From JABFSS01 sp964497975 (GTDB taxonomy: Bacteria > Patescibacteriota > Gracilibacteria > Peribacterales > Peribacteraceae), in contig CAZCFO010000002.1 of the NCBI GenBank assembly GCA_964497975.1, positions 124,001 to 188,000 on the forward strand: a stretch of 64,000 bases of DNA, written 5' to 3'. Position numbers and translations under genes: made by a program. Position 1 is the stretch's first letter; every line of letters starts with the position of its first letter. Under the pieces are notes generated by a model. The model did not search any database. It was given only the letters and a program-made list of their open reading frames with translations, and was not told where the DNA came from. This document shows positions 51,790 to 58,822 of the stretch, piece after piece.

Positions 51790-53928
51790 ATGTTTGCGAC
51801 CGTCGTCACCGCCTCCACGTCCTCGGCCATCGGCACGGGCCTGACGTACGAGTTCACGGACGCAACGATCAAGCCGGGAACGGCCGTGCGGATTCCGCTG
51901 CGCAAGAGCATCGTCGAAGGCATCGTGATCGAGGTGATGGAGAAGAAGCTGCAAACCGAGTTCGATCTGCGGTCGATCAAAGACGTCCTGGGTGACCGGC
52001 CGCTGCTGACCGACGCGCAGATGAAGACCGTCCGCTGGATGTCCGGCTATTACTGCTGTTCGCTCCGCAATGCCATGAGCGTGTGGCTGCCCGCCCCGCC
52101 GTGGTCGCGGCTGCTGCCCAAGGAGATTGTCGGCTACAAAAAGACCCCTTCTGCCGGTCCCCTGCCCCGCGGAAAAAAGGCGCAGGCGGTGATGGAATTC
52201 CTGCGCGACCGCGAGTGGGCTTCCCGCGACGAGATCATCCACGAAACCGGTGCCGGAGCTGCTGTCCTCAAGAGACTGATCGAGCTACGGCTTCTCATAG
52301 AAGAACGCTCCAGGGCCCCCAACCCTACCCCCAACCCGGACCCGGGCCCTGTTATAACCAATCATCAGACCCTCACTCCGGTTCAGCGCGAGGTCTATGA
52401 CGCGATCCACAGCGACCCCCGTCCTTCCCTCCTGTTCGGGATCACGGGTTCCGGCAAGACCGAGATCTATGCATCGCTGGTGTCGGACGTTATTGCGAAG
52501 GGCAGGTCCGCCATCGTCCTGGTTCCCGAAATTCTCCTCACCGAGAACATCATCGACCGCTTTGCCCGCCTGCTCCCGCGCGAGAAGATTTCGATTTTGC
52601 ACAGCCGTCTCAAACCGGGTGCACGGAAAAACGAATGGAAGCGCATTTATGCGGGCGAGGTCAGTCTCGTTATCGGTTCCCGTAGCGCGCTCTTCGCGCC
52701 ACTCGCGGATGTCGGGCTCATTATTCTCGATGAAGAGCACGAATGGACGTACAAGAACGAACAGACGCCGCGTTATCACGCGCGGGAGACGGCGGAGGCA
52801 TTGTGCGGCCATGCCGGCGCCAAGCTGGTATTGGGGAGCGCGACGCCGTCGCTGGAGTCGTGGCATCGCGCGAAGACCGGCCTCTATCACCTGGCACGAC
52901 TGCCCGAACGCTACAACAGCAACATGCTCCCGACGGTGACCGTCGTCGACCTCGCGGAGACAAAATTCGACGGCAACTATCCTTTTTCGCCGCAACTGCT
53001 GACCGCCATCGCGGACCGGCTCAGGAAGAACGAGCAGTCCGTGCTCTTCCTCAATCGCCGCGGCACCGCGAGCGCCCTGCTCTGCCTGCAGTGCCGCCGC
53101 CGCGTCATCTCGCCCGAATCGCAATTGCCGTTCACCGTGCACCACCGCCCCGACGGCACACCGTACCTGATGGACCACACGACAGGCATGTCCGCTCCCG
53201 TCCCGGCGCAGTGCCCGCATTGCGCGAGTACGAAGCTCCATGAAATCGGCGCCGGAACGGAAAGACTCGAAACGATCATCAAAAAGCTCTTTCCCGCCGC
53301 CCGGGTCCTGCGCGCCGATACCGACACCCTGCAGAGTCCGGAACAGATGCGCACGCTTCTCCAAAAGATGCAGCGCCGCGAAGCCGATATCCTTCTCGGG
53401 ACGCAGACCGTCGTGAAGGGGCTCGACCTGCCCGAGGTGACGCTCGCCGCCGTGCTGGTCGCCGACATCGGGCTCAGCCTGCCGCATTTCCGCGCGGGCG
53501 AACGCATCTTCCAGCTCCTGACGCAGCTCACCGGCCGCAGCGGGCGCTCCAAACCCGGCGAAGTGATCCTGCAGACCTTCCGGCCCGACGCGCTCGAGGT
53601 GATCGCCGCCGCGAAGCATGACACCGAAAATTACCTGGAGGGCGAACTGCGGATGCGCACGCACGCCGGGTACCCGCCGGCAACGTCGATGATCCGCCTG
53701 CTGATCCGCGGGCCGGATGCGGACGCCCGGGCGAAGAAACTGCAGGGCGAAGCCATGAGCGCGAATCTGCGCACCGGCAATCCCCTCAAAATCAGCCTGT
53801 CCCCCACCCTCTTCGGCGCCGGCCGCGAGTGGCAGATTCTTCTGCGCGGCCCGGACCCCCGGGCTCTGCTGGATCACCTGCAATTGAAGGGGGTGATCGT
53901 CGACCGGGACCCGATCGAGACCGTATAG
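51790..53928 (+). CDS. priA: Primosomal helicase PriA
   Basis: A 712-residue replication-restart helicase. An N-terminal 3'-DNA-binding domain precedes Walker A GITGSGKTE (about 217-225), the DEEHEWTYK box, SATPSLESW, and late helicase motifs VLLGTQTVVKGLDLPEVTL and LTGRSGRSKPG. The zinc region is reduced: the outer pairs CLQC and CPHC remain, but the two inner Cys pairs are replaced by a Cys-free insert, so one of the two usual zinc sites is missing. The start is fixed by the promoter. Confidence 0.93.
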   Translation: MFATVVTASTSSAIGTGLTYEFTDATIKPGTAVRIPLRKSIVEGIVIEVMEKKLQTEFDLRSIKDVLGDRPLLTDAQMKTVRWMSGYYCCSLRNAMSVWLPAPPWSRLLPKEIVGYKKTPSAGPLPRGKKAQAVMEFLRDREWASRDEIIHETGAGAAVLKRLIELRLLIEERSRAPNPTPNPDPGPVITNHQTLTPVQREVYDAIHSDPRPSLLFGITGSGKTEIYASLVSDVIAKGRSAIVLVPEILLTENIIDRFARLLPREKISILHSRLKPGARKNEWKRIYAGEVSLVIGSRSALFAPLADVGLIILDEEHEWTYKNEQTPRYHARETAEALCGHAGAKLVLGSATPSLESWHRAKTGLYHLARLPERYNSNMLPTVTVVDLAETKFDGNYPFSPQLLTAIADRLRKNEQSVLFLNRRGTASALLCLQCRRRVISPESQLPFTVHHRPDGTPYLMDHTTGMSAPVPAQCPHCASTKLHEIGAGTERLETIIKKLFPAARVLRADTDTLQSPEQMRTLLQKMQRREADILLGTQTVVKGLDLPEVTLAAVLVADIGLSLPHFRAGERIFQLLTQLTGRSGRSKPGEVILQTFRPDALEVIAAAKHDTENYLEGELRMRTHAGYPPATSMIRLLIRGPDADARAKKLQGEAMSANLRTGNPLKISLSPTLFGAGREWQILLRGPDPRALLDHLQLKGVIVDRDPIETV

Positions 53929-53937
53929 CGTCCTTTT

Positions 53938-54063
53938 GTGTCATGGTGAGGTGCCCGGAAATCGCAACCGGGCCTCGAACCATGAGTATTACTTGAACCA
54001 CCCATCATGGTTCGAGGCTCGTCGCCCGCTGCGGCGGTTGAGCGTCTCGCCTCACCATGACAC
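53938..54063 (+). repeat. Nested REP-like inverted repeat
   Basis: Perfect 14-bp outer arms GTGTCATGGTGAGG (53938-53951) and its complement (54050-54063) enclose perfect 14-bp inner arms GCCTCGAACCATGA (53972-53985) and complement (54005-54018). The unit lies between priA and the aquaporin gene. The outer-arm sequence recurs at 55359-55411. Confidence 0.8.
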
Positions 54064-54163
54064 TTCCAAACGTGGCATTGACGACTCTTGGTTCCTGATA
54101 CGAAGCGGTCTATTCACCGATTCGTGACTTCTGTAGCGTAGAAGTACTTTCTCCTCACACTCG

Positions 54164-54766
54164 ATGCACTACCACAAGTACGCCGCCGAATTCGTCGGAA
54201 CCTTCGCCCTCACGCTCGTCGTATGGCTCTCCGTCGCCTTCGCGATGCCGTTCCCGACTCCGGTGATGGCCGCCCTCACCCTCGGACTCTTCGTCTACAC
54301 GATCGGGGGCATCAGCGGCGCGCATCTCAACCCCGCGGTGACAATCGGCATGTTCAGCGCAAACAAGCTCAAGACGAATGACGCGGTGATGTACGTCATC
54401 TTCCAGATCGCGGGCGCCGCCGTGGCCATGACGCTCGGGCGCGCATTGAGCGGCCAGGTGGCCTCGGTGGAATACGAGGGGACGCTTGTGGCCGGTGCCG
54501 CGGAGGCCTTGGGCGCCTTCTTCCTGGCATTCGGCGTGATGTCGGCGACCCTGCAGAAGGTTCCTCCCGCTGCGGCGGGCCTGGTCGTCGGTACGTCGCT
54601 CCTGGTCGGCATTTACGCCGCATTCCCCTTCAGCAACGCCATCCTGAACCCGGCCGTCGCTCTGGGCATCAACTCCTTCGGCCCCATGGAAATCCTCGGA
54701 CCCATCGTCGGCGCGGTGGCCGGAGCATGGGCCCGGGTGGCGCTGGAGAATGGCAAGCATTCCTGA
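54164..54766 (+). CDS. Aquaporin/glycerol facilitator (MIP family)
   Basis: A 200-residue membrane channel with six helices and both NPA boxes (HLNPAVTIG near 56 and ILNPAVALG near 166). Residues around the pore were not enough to decide between water and glycerol. It is shorter than the 230-270 residues common in bacteria, mainly in the loops. A 9-bp-periodic hairpin cassette follows its stop. Confidence 0.9.
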   Translation: MHYHKYAAEFVGTFALTLVVWLSVAFAMPFPTPVMAALTLGLFVYTIGGISGAHLNPAVTIGMFSANKLKTNDAVMYVIFQIAGAAVAMTLGRALSGQVASVEYEGTLVAGAAEALGAFFLAFGVMSATLQKVPPAAAGLVVGTSLLVGIYAAFPFSNAILNPAVALGINSFGPMEILGPIVGAVAGAWARVALENGKHS

Positions 54767-54773
54767 GAGGAAC

Positions 54774-54859
54774 ACGAAGACAACGACGAACACAAGGAAC
54801 ACGACGAGCATATCGTCGTGCTCTTCGAGTTCCTCGTGTTCCTTGCTCTCCTGTGTTCA
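54774..54859 (+). repeat. 9-bp-periodic hairpin cassette
   Basis: Degenerate nonamers (GAGGAACAC, GAAGACAAC, GACGAACAC, AAGGAACAC, GACGAGCAT) switch at the centre to complementary nonamers (ATCGTCGTG, CTCTTCGAG, TTCCTCGTG, TTCCTTGCT). The centre is a perfect 8-bp stem (54800-54807 with 54813-54820). It lies between the convergent aquaporin and methyltransferase genes and could terminate both. Confidence 0.65.
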
Positions 54860-55318
54860 GGTGTTTCTCAGATGGTGTAGAGCGATCCCCGCAGCAACCG
54901 CCACATTCAACGACTCCTTCTTCCCCAGCATCGGAATCTTAACGACGGTATCGGCCAGCGCCAGCAGTTCCTCAGGCACGCCGGAAAGCTCGTGTCCGAC
55001 GATCAGGCAGACCTTGTCAGCAGGTGCGTAGCTCTGAAGATCGACGGCGTTCGAGGACAGTTCCAGGGGCACAATGGACCAGCCGTCAGCCTTGAGCGCC
55101 TGCACGACCGGCAGCGGCTCGCGGGCATGCTCCCACGGGATCGTCTCGTCGGCTCCGAGCGCGGTCTTGGCGATTTCTTTGCGCGGCGGCGTGCCGGTGT
55201 ATCCCGTCAGCCAGATTTTCTCGATGGCGAAGGCATCGGACGTGCGGAAGAACGCTCCCACGTTCCAGAGCGATCGGACATTATGGGCCAGCAGGCAGAT
55301 TCTTCTTTTGGACGTCAT
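54857..55318 (-). CDS. SpoU/TrmH-family RNA 2'-O-methyltransferase
   Basis: A 153-residue minimal SPOUT methyltransferase. Motif 1 is LLAHNVRSLWNVGAFFRTSDAF-like, motif 2 CLIVGHELSGVP and motif 3 IPMLGKKESLNVAVAAGI, the knot that binds S-adenosylmethionine. The RNA target (rRNA or tRNA) cannot be told. TATTCT lies only 2 nt upstream of the ATG, an exception to the usual spacing. Confidence 0.88.
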   Translation of the reverse strand: MTSKRRICLLAHNVRSLWNVGAFFRTSDAFAIEKIWLTGYTGTPPRKEIAKTALGADETIPWEHAREPLPVVQALKADGWSIVPLELSSNAVDLQSYAPADKVCLIVGHELSGVPEELLALADTVVKIPMLGKKESLNVAVAAGIALHHLRNT

Positions 55319-55332
55319 AGAGAATACGGTGT

Positions 55333-55411
55333 GTCATCCTGAGCTCGTCGAAGGATGATGTCATGGTTCGACCCTTCGCCTGGCTCAGGGCAGGCTCTGC
55401 TCACCATGACA
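55333..55411 (+). repeat. REP-like compound repeat at the purQ 3' end
   Basis: A TCATCCT / AGGATGA stem sits beside TGTCATGGT / ACCATGACA arms. The first half contains TCCTGAGCTCGTCGAAGGA, which resembles a palindrome I recall from many environmental genomes. The right arm supplies the last codons and the TGA stop of purQ. Confidence 0.65.
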
Positions 55412-56666
55412 GCTTCTCAAGAGTACTTGCGTGCGGATTGCAGAACACTTCGAGCAGTTTGGAGGAGGACAATTCCTGATCGGTCACGTTCTCGACGCCG
55501 TACGCGACGCCCGTCTCGCTCCCCTGCCCGAATGCACCGGCGCCGGTATCGGGAATGTCCCGGCGCAGAAGAACGGTTCTGCCGCTGAAGATGTTCTCCG
55601 GGAGCGCTTCTTCGGCCTTCTTCGATGCGTTCCAGCGGCTGATCCTCCCTCCGCGTCGGATGATCGCCTTTTCCTTGTTGGAGTTGAACACCGTCAGGTC
55701 ACCGAAGAGCTTCATGACCGTCTGCTCGGGAACGGAGAAGTATTTCCACTGCTTGAGCTTCAGCGACGGTGTGACGCGCTTTGCTGCCTGCTCCACCGTC
55801 CGCTCTTCGTTGTTGGTGATCAGCGTTTCGATGAATACTTCGACATTCTTCCCGGAGCGCATTGGAAGGGAAACTGAAGCAGCGCTCGTCTGTGTCCTCT
55901 GTGCCGTTTGTGTCGTCTGTCCCCTCTGTGCCCTCCCGAGAATCCATTCCCTCATCGACGCGAAGTACGCTTCGCCCTGCCCCTGTGCGCGCTCCGGATG
56001 GGGCATGAGAGCGATCACATTCCCGGCGGGGTTGCAGATACCGGCGATGGCGAGCATGGAACCGTTGGGCGTGATCGAGGGATCCTCGCTGACGTTTCCC
56101 CCGGCATCGCAGTAGCGGAAGGCGATCTGGTCGTTCTTCTGGAGTTCGGCTATCAGGTTCTTGTCGTTCGTCGTAAAGCGGCCTTCGCCGTGGGCGATGG
56201 GAATCTGCATGACGCCATCCCAAAACGCGGTGGCGCACCGCCCGCGCTTGCAGCTGCGCGTTATCCAGACCCATTCGCTCAGAAGCGGCGTGCCTTTGAC
56301 GCCGTCGGGCGTCTGAATCGCGTTGCGGGCAAGACACATCTGGAGGCCCTGCGCGTTGGGGATCAATCCGCTTTCCACGAGCACCTGCGCGCCGTTGCAG
56401 ATGCCGATGACGACCTTTCCGGCCGCCGCCTCCCCGCGGATGAAGTCCATCAGCGGATCGCGCGCGGCCACCATGCCGCTGCGTCCGCGGTCCTCGTAGC
56501 TGAACCCGCCCGGGATAAAGTACCCGTCGACGTCTTTGAGCTTGGCGTGATCGTCATTCCACCGGAAGTACACCGGTTCCATGCCGTTTCGCCGGATCAC
56601 GCGCATCGATTCGACCTCTCCGTTGTTGCCGGGGAACGAGAGGATGGCGATGCGGGGGGTCTTCAT
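55401..56666 (-). CDS. purQ: PurQ glutaminase fused to a C-terminal PurS-like domain
   Basis: A 421-residue protein. Residues 1-250 are PurQ, the glutaminase of FGAM synthase: FPGNNGEVES start, nucleophile Cys90 in IGICNGAQ, and the PHPER motif. After a repetitive linker (about residues 243-262, Arg/Ala/Gln/Thr-rich) comes an extra domain of about 150 residues. Its ends (VEVFIETLITNNEERT and KLLEVFCNPH) resemble PurS, the small bridging subunit; no separate purS is seen here. PurL is encoded at 35340. The last codons come from a REP-like repeat. The start has TAAACT 6 nt upstream. Confidence 0.85.
   Translation of the reverse strand: MKTPRIAILSFPGNNGEVESMRVIRRNGMEPVYFRWNDDHAKLKDVDGYFIPGGFSYEDRGRSGMVAARDPLMDFIRGEAAAGKVVIGICNGAQVLVESGLIPNAQGLQMCLARNAIQTPDGVKGTPLLSEWVWITRSCKRGRCATAFWDGVMQIPIAHGEGRFTTNDKNLIAELQKNDQIAFRYCDAGGNVSEDPSITPNGSMLAIAGICNPAGNVIALMPHPERAQGQGEAYFASMREWILGRAQRGQTTQTAQRTQTSAASVSLPMRSGKNVEVFIETLITNNEERTVEQAAKRVTPSLKLKQWKYFSVPEQTVMKLFGDLTVFNSNKEKAIIRRGGRISRWNASKKAEEALPENIFSGRTVLLRRDIPDTGAGAFGQGSETGVAYGVENVTDQELSSSKLLEVFCNPHASTLEKLSW
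55880..55934 (-). repeat. In-frame 9-bp repeat cassette within purQ
   Basis: Read in the purQ frame, nonamers such as AGGGCACAG, AGGGGACAG, ACGACACAA, ACGGCACAG and AGGACACAG follow one another, encoding a three-residue pattern (Arg/Thr, Ala/Gly/Thr, Gln). The cassette bridges the PurQ and C-terminal domains. Confidence 0.65.
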
Positions 56667-56672
56667 AACGGA

Positions 56673-56678
56673 AGTTTA
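56673..56678 (-). promoter_or_regulatory. -10 promoter of purQ
   Basis: TAAACT on the minus strand, ending 6 nt before the ATG at 56666. Confidence 0.5.
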
Positions 56679-56703
56679 CCATGCTGATTCGTGACGGGAG
56701 AAA

Positions 56704-56780
56704 AGCAAACGAGGCAACCGACGCAAACGAAGAAAACGAGGATCCTCGATTGCCTCGTTTGCTTCGGTTTCTTCGTTTCC
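56704..56780 (+). repeat. 9-bp-periodic hairpin cassette
   Basis: Nonamers GCAAACGAG, GCAACCGAC, GCAAACGAA and GAAAACGAG run into a 12-bp palindrome (CGAGGATCCTCG, 56738-56749), then complementary nonamers (ATTGCCTCG, TTTGCTTCG, GTTTCTTCG). It is 3' of frr and 5' of purQ and could terminate frr transcripts. A second small hairpin follows (ACGGG AGAG CCCGT, 56778-56791). Confidence 0.65.
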
Positions 56781-56812
56781 CTAGGAAACGGGAGAGCCCG
56801 TTGGCCTCCGTG

Positions 56813-57352
56813 TTAAATCTTCATCACTTCCTCCTCCTTCTTCTTGGCCAGATCGGCGATCTTCCCGTTGAAATCATCCACCCCCTTCTGAAGCTCTTTA
56901 TTGAGCGTCTCCTTCACGTCCTCGTCCTTCTCCGGCTTGATGGCGTCGTGCGATCCCTGGCGGGCCTTGCGGATGCCCACGCGAGCTTCTTCGGCGAGCT
57001 GATGAACGACTTTCTGCAGATGCTTCCGCCGCTCCTCCGTCATCGGCGGCAGCGTGAGGCGGATCACCACGCCGTCATTGATGGGCGAGGCGCCGAGATC
57101 GGCCTGCTGGATCACTTTTTCGACGGCGCCCAGAATGGACCGGTCCCACGGCTGGATGACGATCGACCGCTGGTCGACGCTGATGCCGCAGCATGCGCGA
57201 AGTTCCTGCTTCTGGCCGTAGGCGTCCACCTGCAGGTGTTCGACGAGCGCGGCGTTCGCGCGGCCGGTCTGGAGGCGGCTGTACTCGGTGCGGAGGTTGC
57301 CGAAGACTTTTTCGGCGTCCGTGAGGAAGAGCTGGATGCGGGGGTCGATCAT
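56813..57352 (-). CDS. frr: Ribosome recycling factor
   Basis: A 179-residue RRF that splits post-termination ribosomes. Typical segments are LRTEYSRLQTGRANAALVEHL, the IVIQPWDRSI block and RLTLPPMTEERRKHLQKVV, with the C-terminal long helix. It follows pyrH on the same strand, the common order, but is separated from it by an AT-rich inverted repeat. Confidence 0.97.
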   Translation of the reverse strand: MIDPRIQLFLTDAEKVFGNLRTEYSRLQTGRANAALVEHLQVDAYGQKQELRACCGISVDQRSIVIQPWDRSILGAVEKVIQQADLGASPINDGVVIRLTLPPMTEERRKHLQKVVHQLAEEARVGIRKARQGSHDAIKPEKDEDVKETLNKELQKGVDDFNGKIADLAKKKEEEVMKI

Positions 57353-57366
57353 ACGGTTGGAATAAA

Positions 57367-57486
57367 GAATTATGAATTACGAATTTTTTGACAGGGTCAT
57401 CATCGCGCAAAGGTTACCGTTTTGCAAAAGCATGTTTTACGCGTCTAGTTCAGGGAGAAGTATTCATGATTCGTAATTCGTAATTC
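57367..57486 (+). repeat. AT-rich inverted repeat pair between pyrH and frr
   Basis: The arms GAATTATGAATTACGAATT (57367-57385) and the near-complement at 57468-57486 match at 17 of 19 positions around an 82-nt spacer. Same family as 29438-29515 and 40513-40576. Confidence 0.6.
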
Positions 57487-57490
57487 GCGT

Positions 57491-58195
57491 TTAGCCATGA
57501 ACCACCGTCCCGATCTTCTCGCCTTTGGCAGCCTTCAGAAGGGCTCCCGCCTTGAAGAAGTCAAAGACGACGATGGAGAGCGTCTGCTCCCGGCACAGGC
57601 TGAACGCCGCCTGATCCATGATTTCCAGCCGCTGCTCGATAGCCTGGTCGAAGGTGAGCTCATCGTACTTTTTGGCGTTCCTGAAGCGCTTGGGGTCCTT
57701 GTCGTACACGCCGTCGACATTCGTGGCCTTGAGGATCACGTCGCAGCCGAGTTCCAGCGCGCGCAGGGCGGCAGCCGAATCGGTCGTGAAGTACGGATTG
57801 CCGGTGCCCCCGGCGCAGATCACCACACGGTTCTTCTCCAGATGACGCAGCGCCCGGCGCTTGATGAAGGGCTCCGCCAGCTGCGGAACGTCAATCGCCG
57901 AGAGCACGCGGGTGTGCGTTCCCGCGGACTCCAGGGCCGACTGGAGTGCGACCGAGTTCATGATGGTGCCGAGCATGCCCATGGCGTCGCTCACCGTGCG
58001 CTCGATGCCCGAATCCTTCGTGTCCTTATACCGCCAGATGTTCCCTCCGCCCACCACCACGACCACCTGACCCATCTTCGCGACTGCGGAGATCTGTTTT
58101 GCGACGTTCGTGAGCGTCGGCCGGTCGATGCCGTAATCGTTTTTTCCGGAGAAGACTTCGCCGGAGAGTTTCAGCATGATGCGCTTGTACGGCAT
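57491..58195 (-). CDS. pyrH: Uridylate kinase
   Basis: A 234-residue UMP kinase of the amino-acid kinase fold. Features are RIMLKLSGEVFSG at the N-terminus, VVVVVGGGNIWR, the GTGNPYFTTDSAAALRALEL block and KATNVDGVYDKDPK. The start at 58195 (MPYKRIML) fits the family; the long upstream frame is antisense and not coding. It leads an apparent pyrH-frr pair. Confidence 0.97.
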   Translation of the reverse strand: MPYKRIMLKLSGEVFSGKNDYGIDRPTLTNVAKQISAVAKMGQVVVVVGGGNIWRYKDTKDSGIERTVSDAMGMLGTIMNSVALQSALESAGTHTRVLSAIDVPQLAEPFIKRRALRHLEKNRVVICAGGTGNPYFTTDSAAALRALELGCDVILKATNVDGVYDKDPKRFRNAKKYDELTFDQAIEQRLEIMDQAAFSLCREQTLSIVVFDFFKAGALLKAAKGEKIGTVVHG

Positions 58196-58236
58196 GAACG
58201 TTGAGGAGAAAAGAATGAAGAGATCAGCAAAAGAAT

Positions 58237-58770
58237 CTACGCGGAAGGCGGCGTCTTTGACGGCAGCTCGATCACCGTAGGCACGGGCTTGTTGGATGCC
58301 GTGGAGGAGGCCGTCGCGGACGATGCCCGCTTCGGATCCTGCGTTTTGGTGGAGCGCAAAGCGCGGGCAAGGCGCGCGACGTATTCCACAAGCTGGGCCC
58401 ACGCCTGACGGAGCGAAATCTGCCCGCGCGAGAGCGGACCGACGATGGGAATATCCTTCCACTGGCCCTGTGCGGCGTTCACGAATCCCCACACCATCAG
58501 ACACAGCACGCCCAGCTCCAGCACGCGGTTGATCATCGGGATCAGCGCCACAACGATGGAGATGGCGAACAAGACCATCGACTGTTTCGCATGGAAGCGG
58601 ACAAACGGAGAATTGCGGCGCAGGAAGTACACCACGAAGCACATGATCCACAGGTATCCGAACGCCGCGATGTCCTTGTTCATCTCAATGTCTTTTTTCA
58701 CGGAATCTTCAACGACTTCGGCCGGACGCGGTCCGGAGTTGGGCTGCGACGGCGACGTTGGTTGATCCAT
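58237..58770 (-). CDS. Membrane protein with Tic20/DUF4870-like core
   Basis: A 177-residue protein. A Pro-rich cytoplasmic start precedes three or four hydrophobic helices (about 35-105) in the DUF4870 style: a FLRRNSPFVRFHAKQSMVLFAI segment followed by a GQWKDIPIVG turn. The tail is basic and Ser/Thr-rich. The start at 58770 follows TATAGT by 7 nt. Function unknown. Confidence 0.75.
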   Translation of the reverse strand: MDQPTSPSQPNSGPRPAEVVEDSVKKDIEMNKDIAAFGYLWIMCFVVYFLRRNSPFVRFHAKQSMVLFAISIVVALIPMINRVLELGVLCLMVWGFVNAAQGQWKDIPIVGPLSRGQISLRQAWAQLVEYVARLARALRSTKTQDPKRASSATASSTASNKPVPTVIELPSKTPPSA

Positions 58771-58777
58771 TGCCGAT

Positions 58778-58783
58778 ACTATA
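58778..58783 (-). promoter_or_regulatory. -10 promoter of the DUF4870-like gene
   Basis: TATAGT on the minus strand, ending 7 nt before the ATG at 58770. Confidence 0.6.
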
Positions 58784-58807
58784 GCGGCCCGTTGCACCCT
58801 TTGCATG

Positions 58808-58813
58808 TACTAT
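58808..58813 (+). promoter_or_regulatory. -10 promoter of the TMTC-like gene
   Basis: TACTAT, ending 9 nt before the ATG at 58823. It overlaps the upstream in-frame ATG at 58805, which favours the downstream start. Confidence 0.5.
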
Positions 58814-58822
58814 TCGGGCAAT

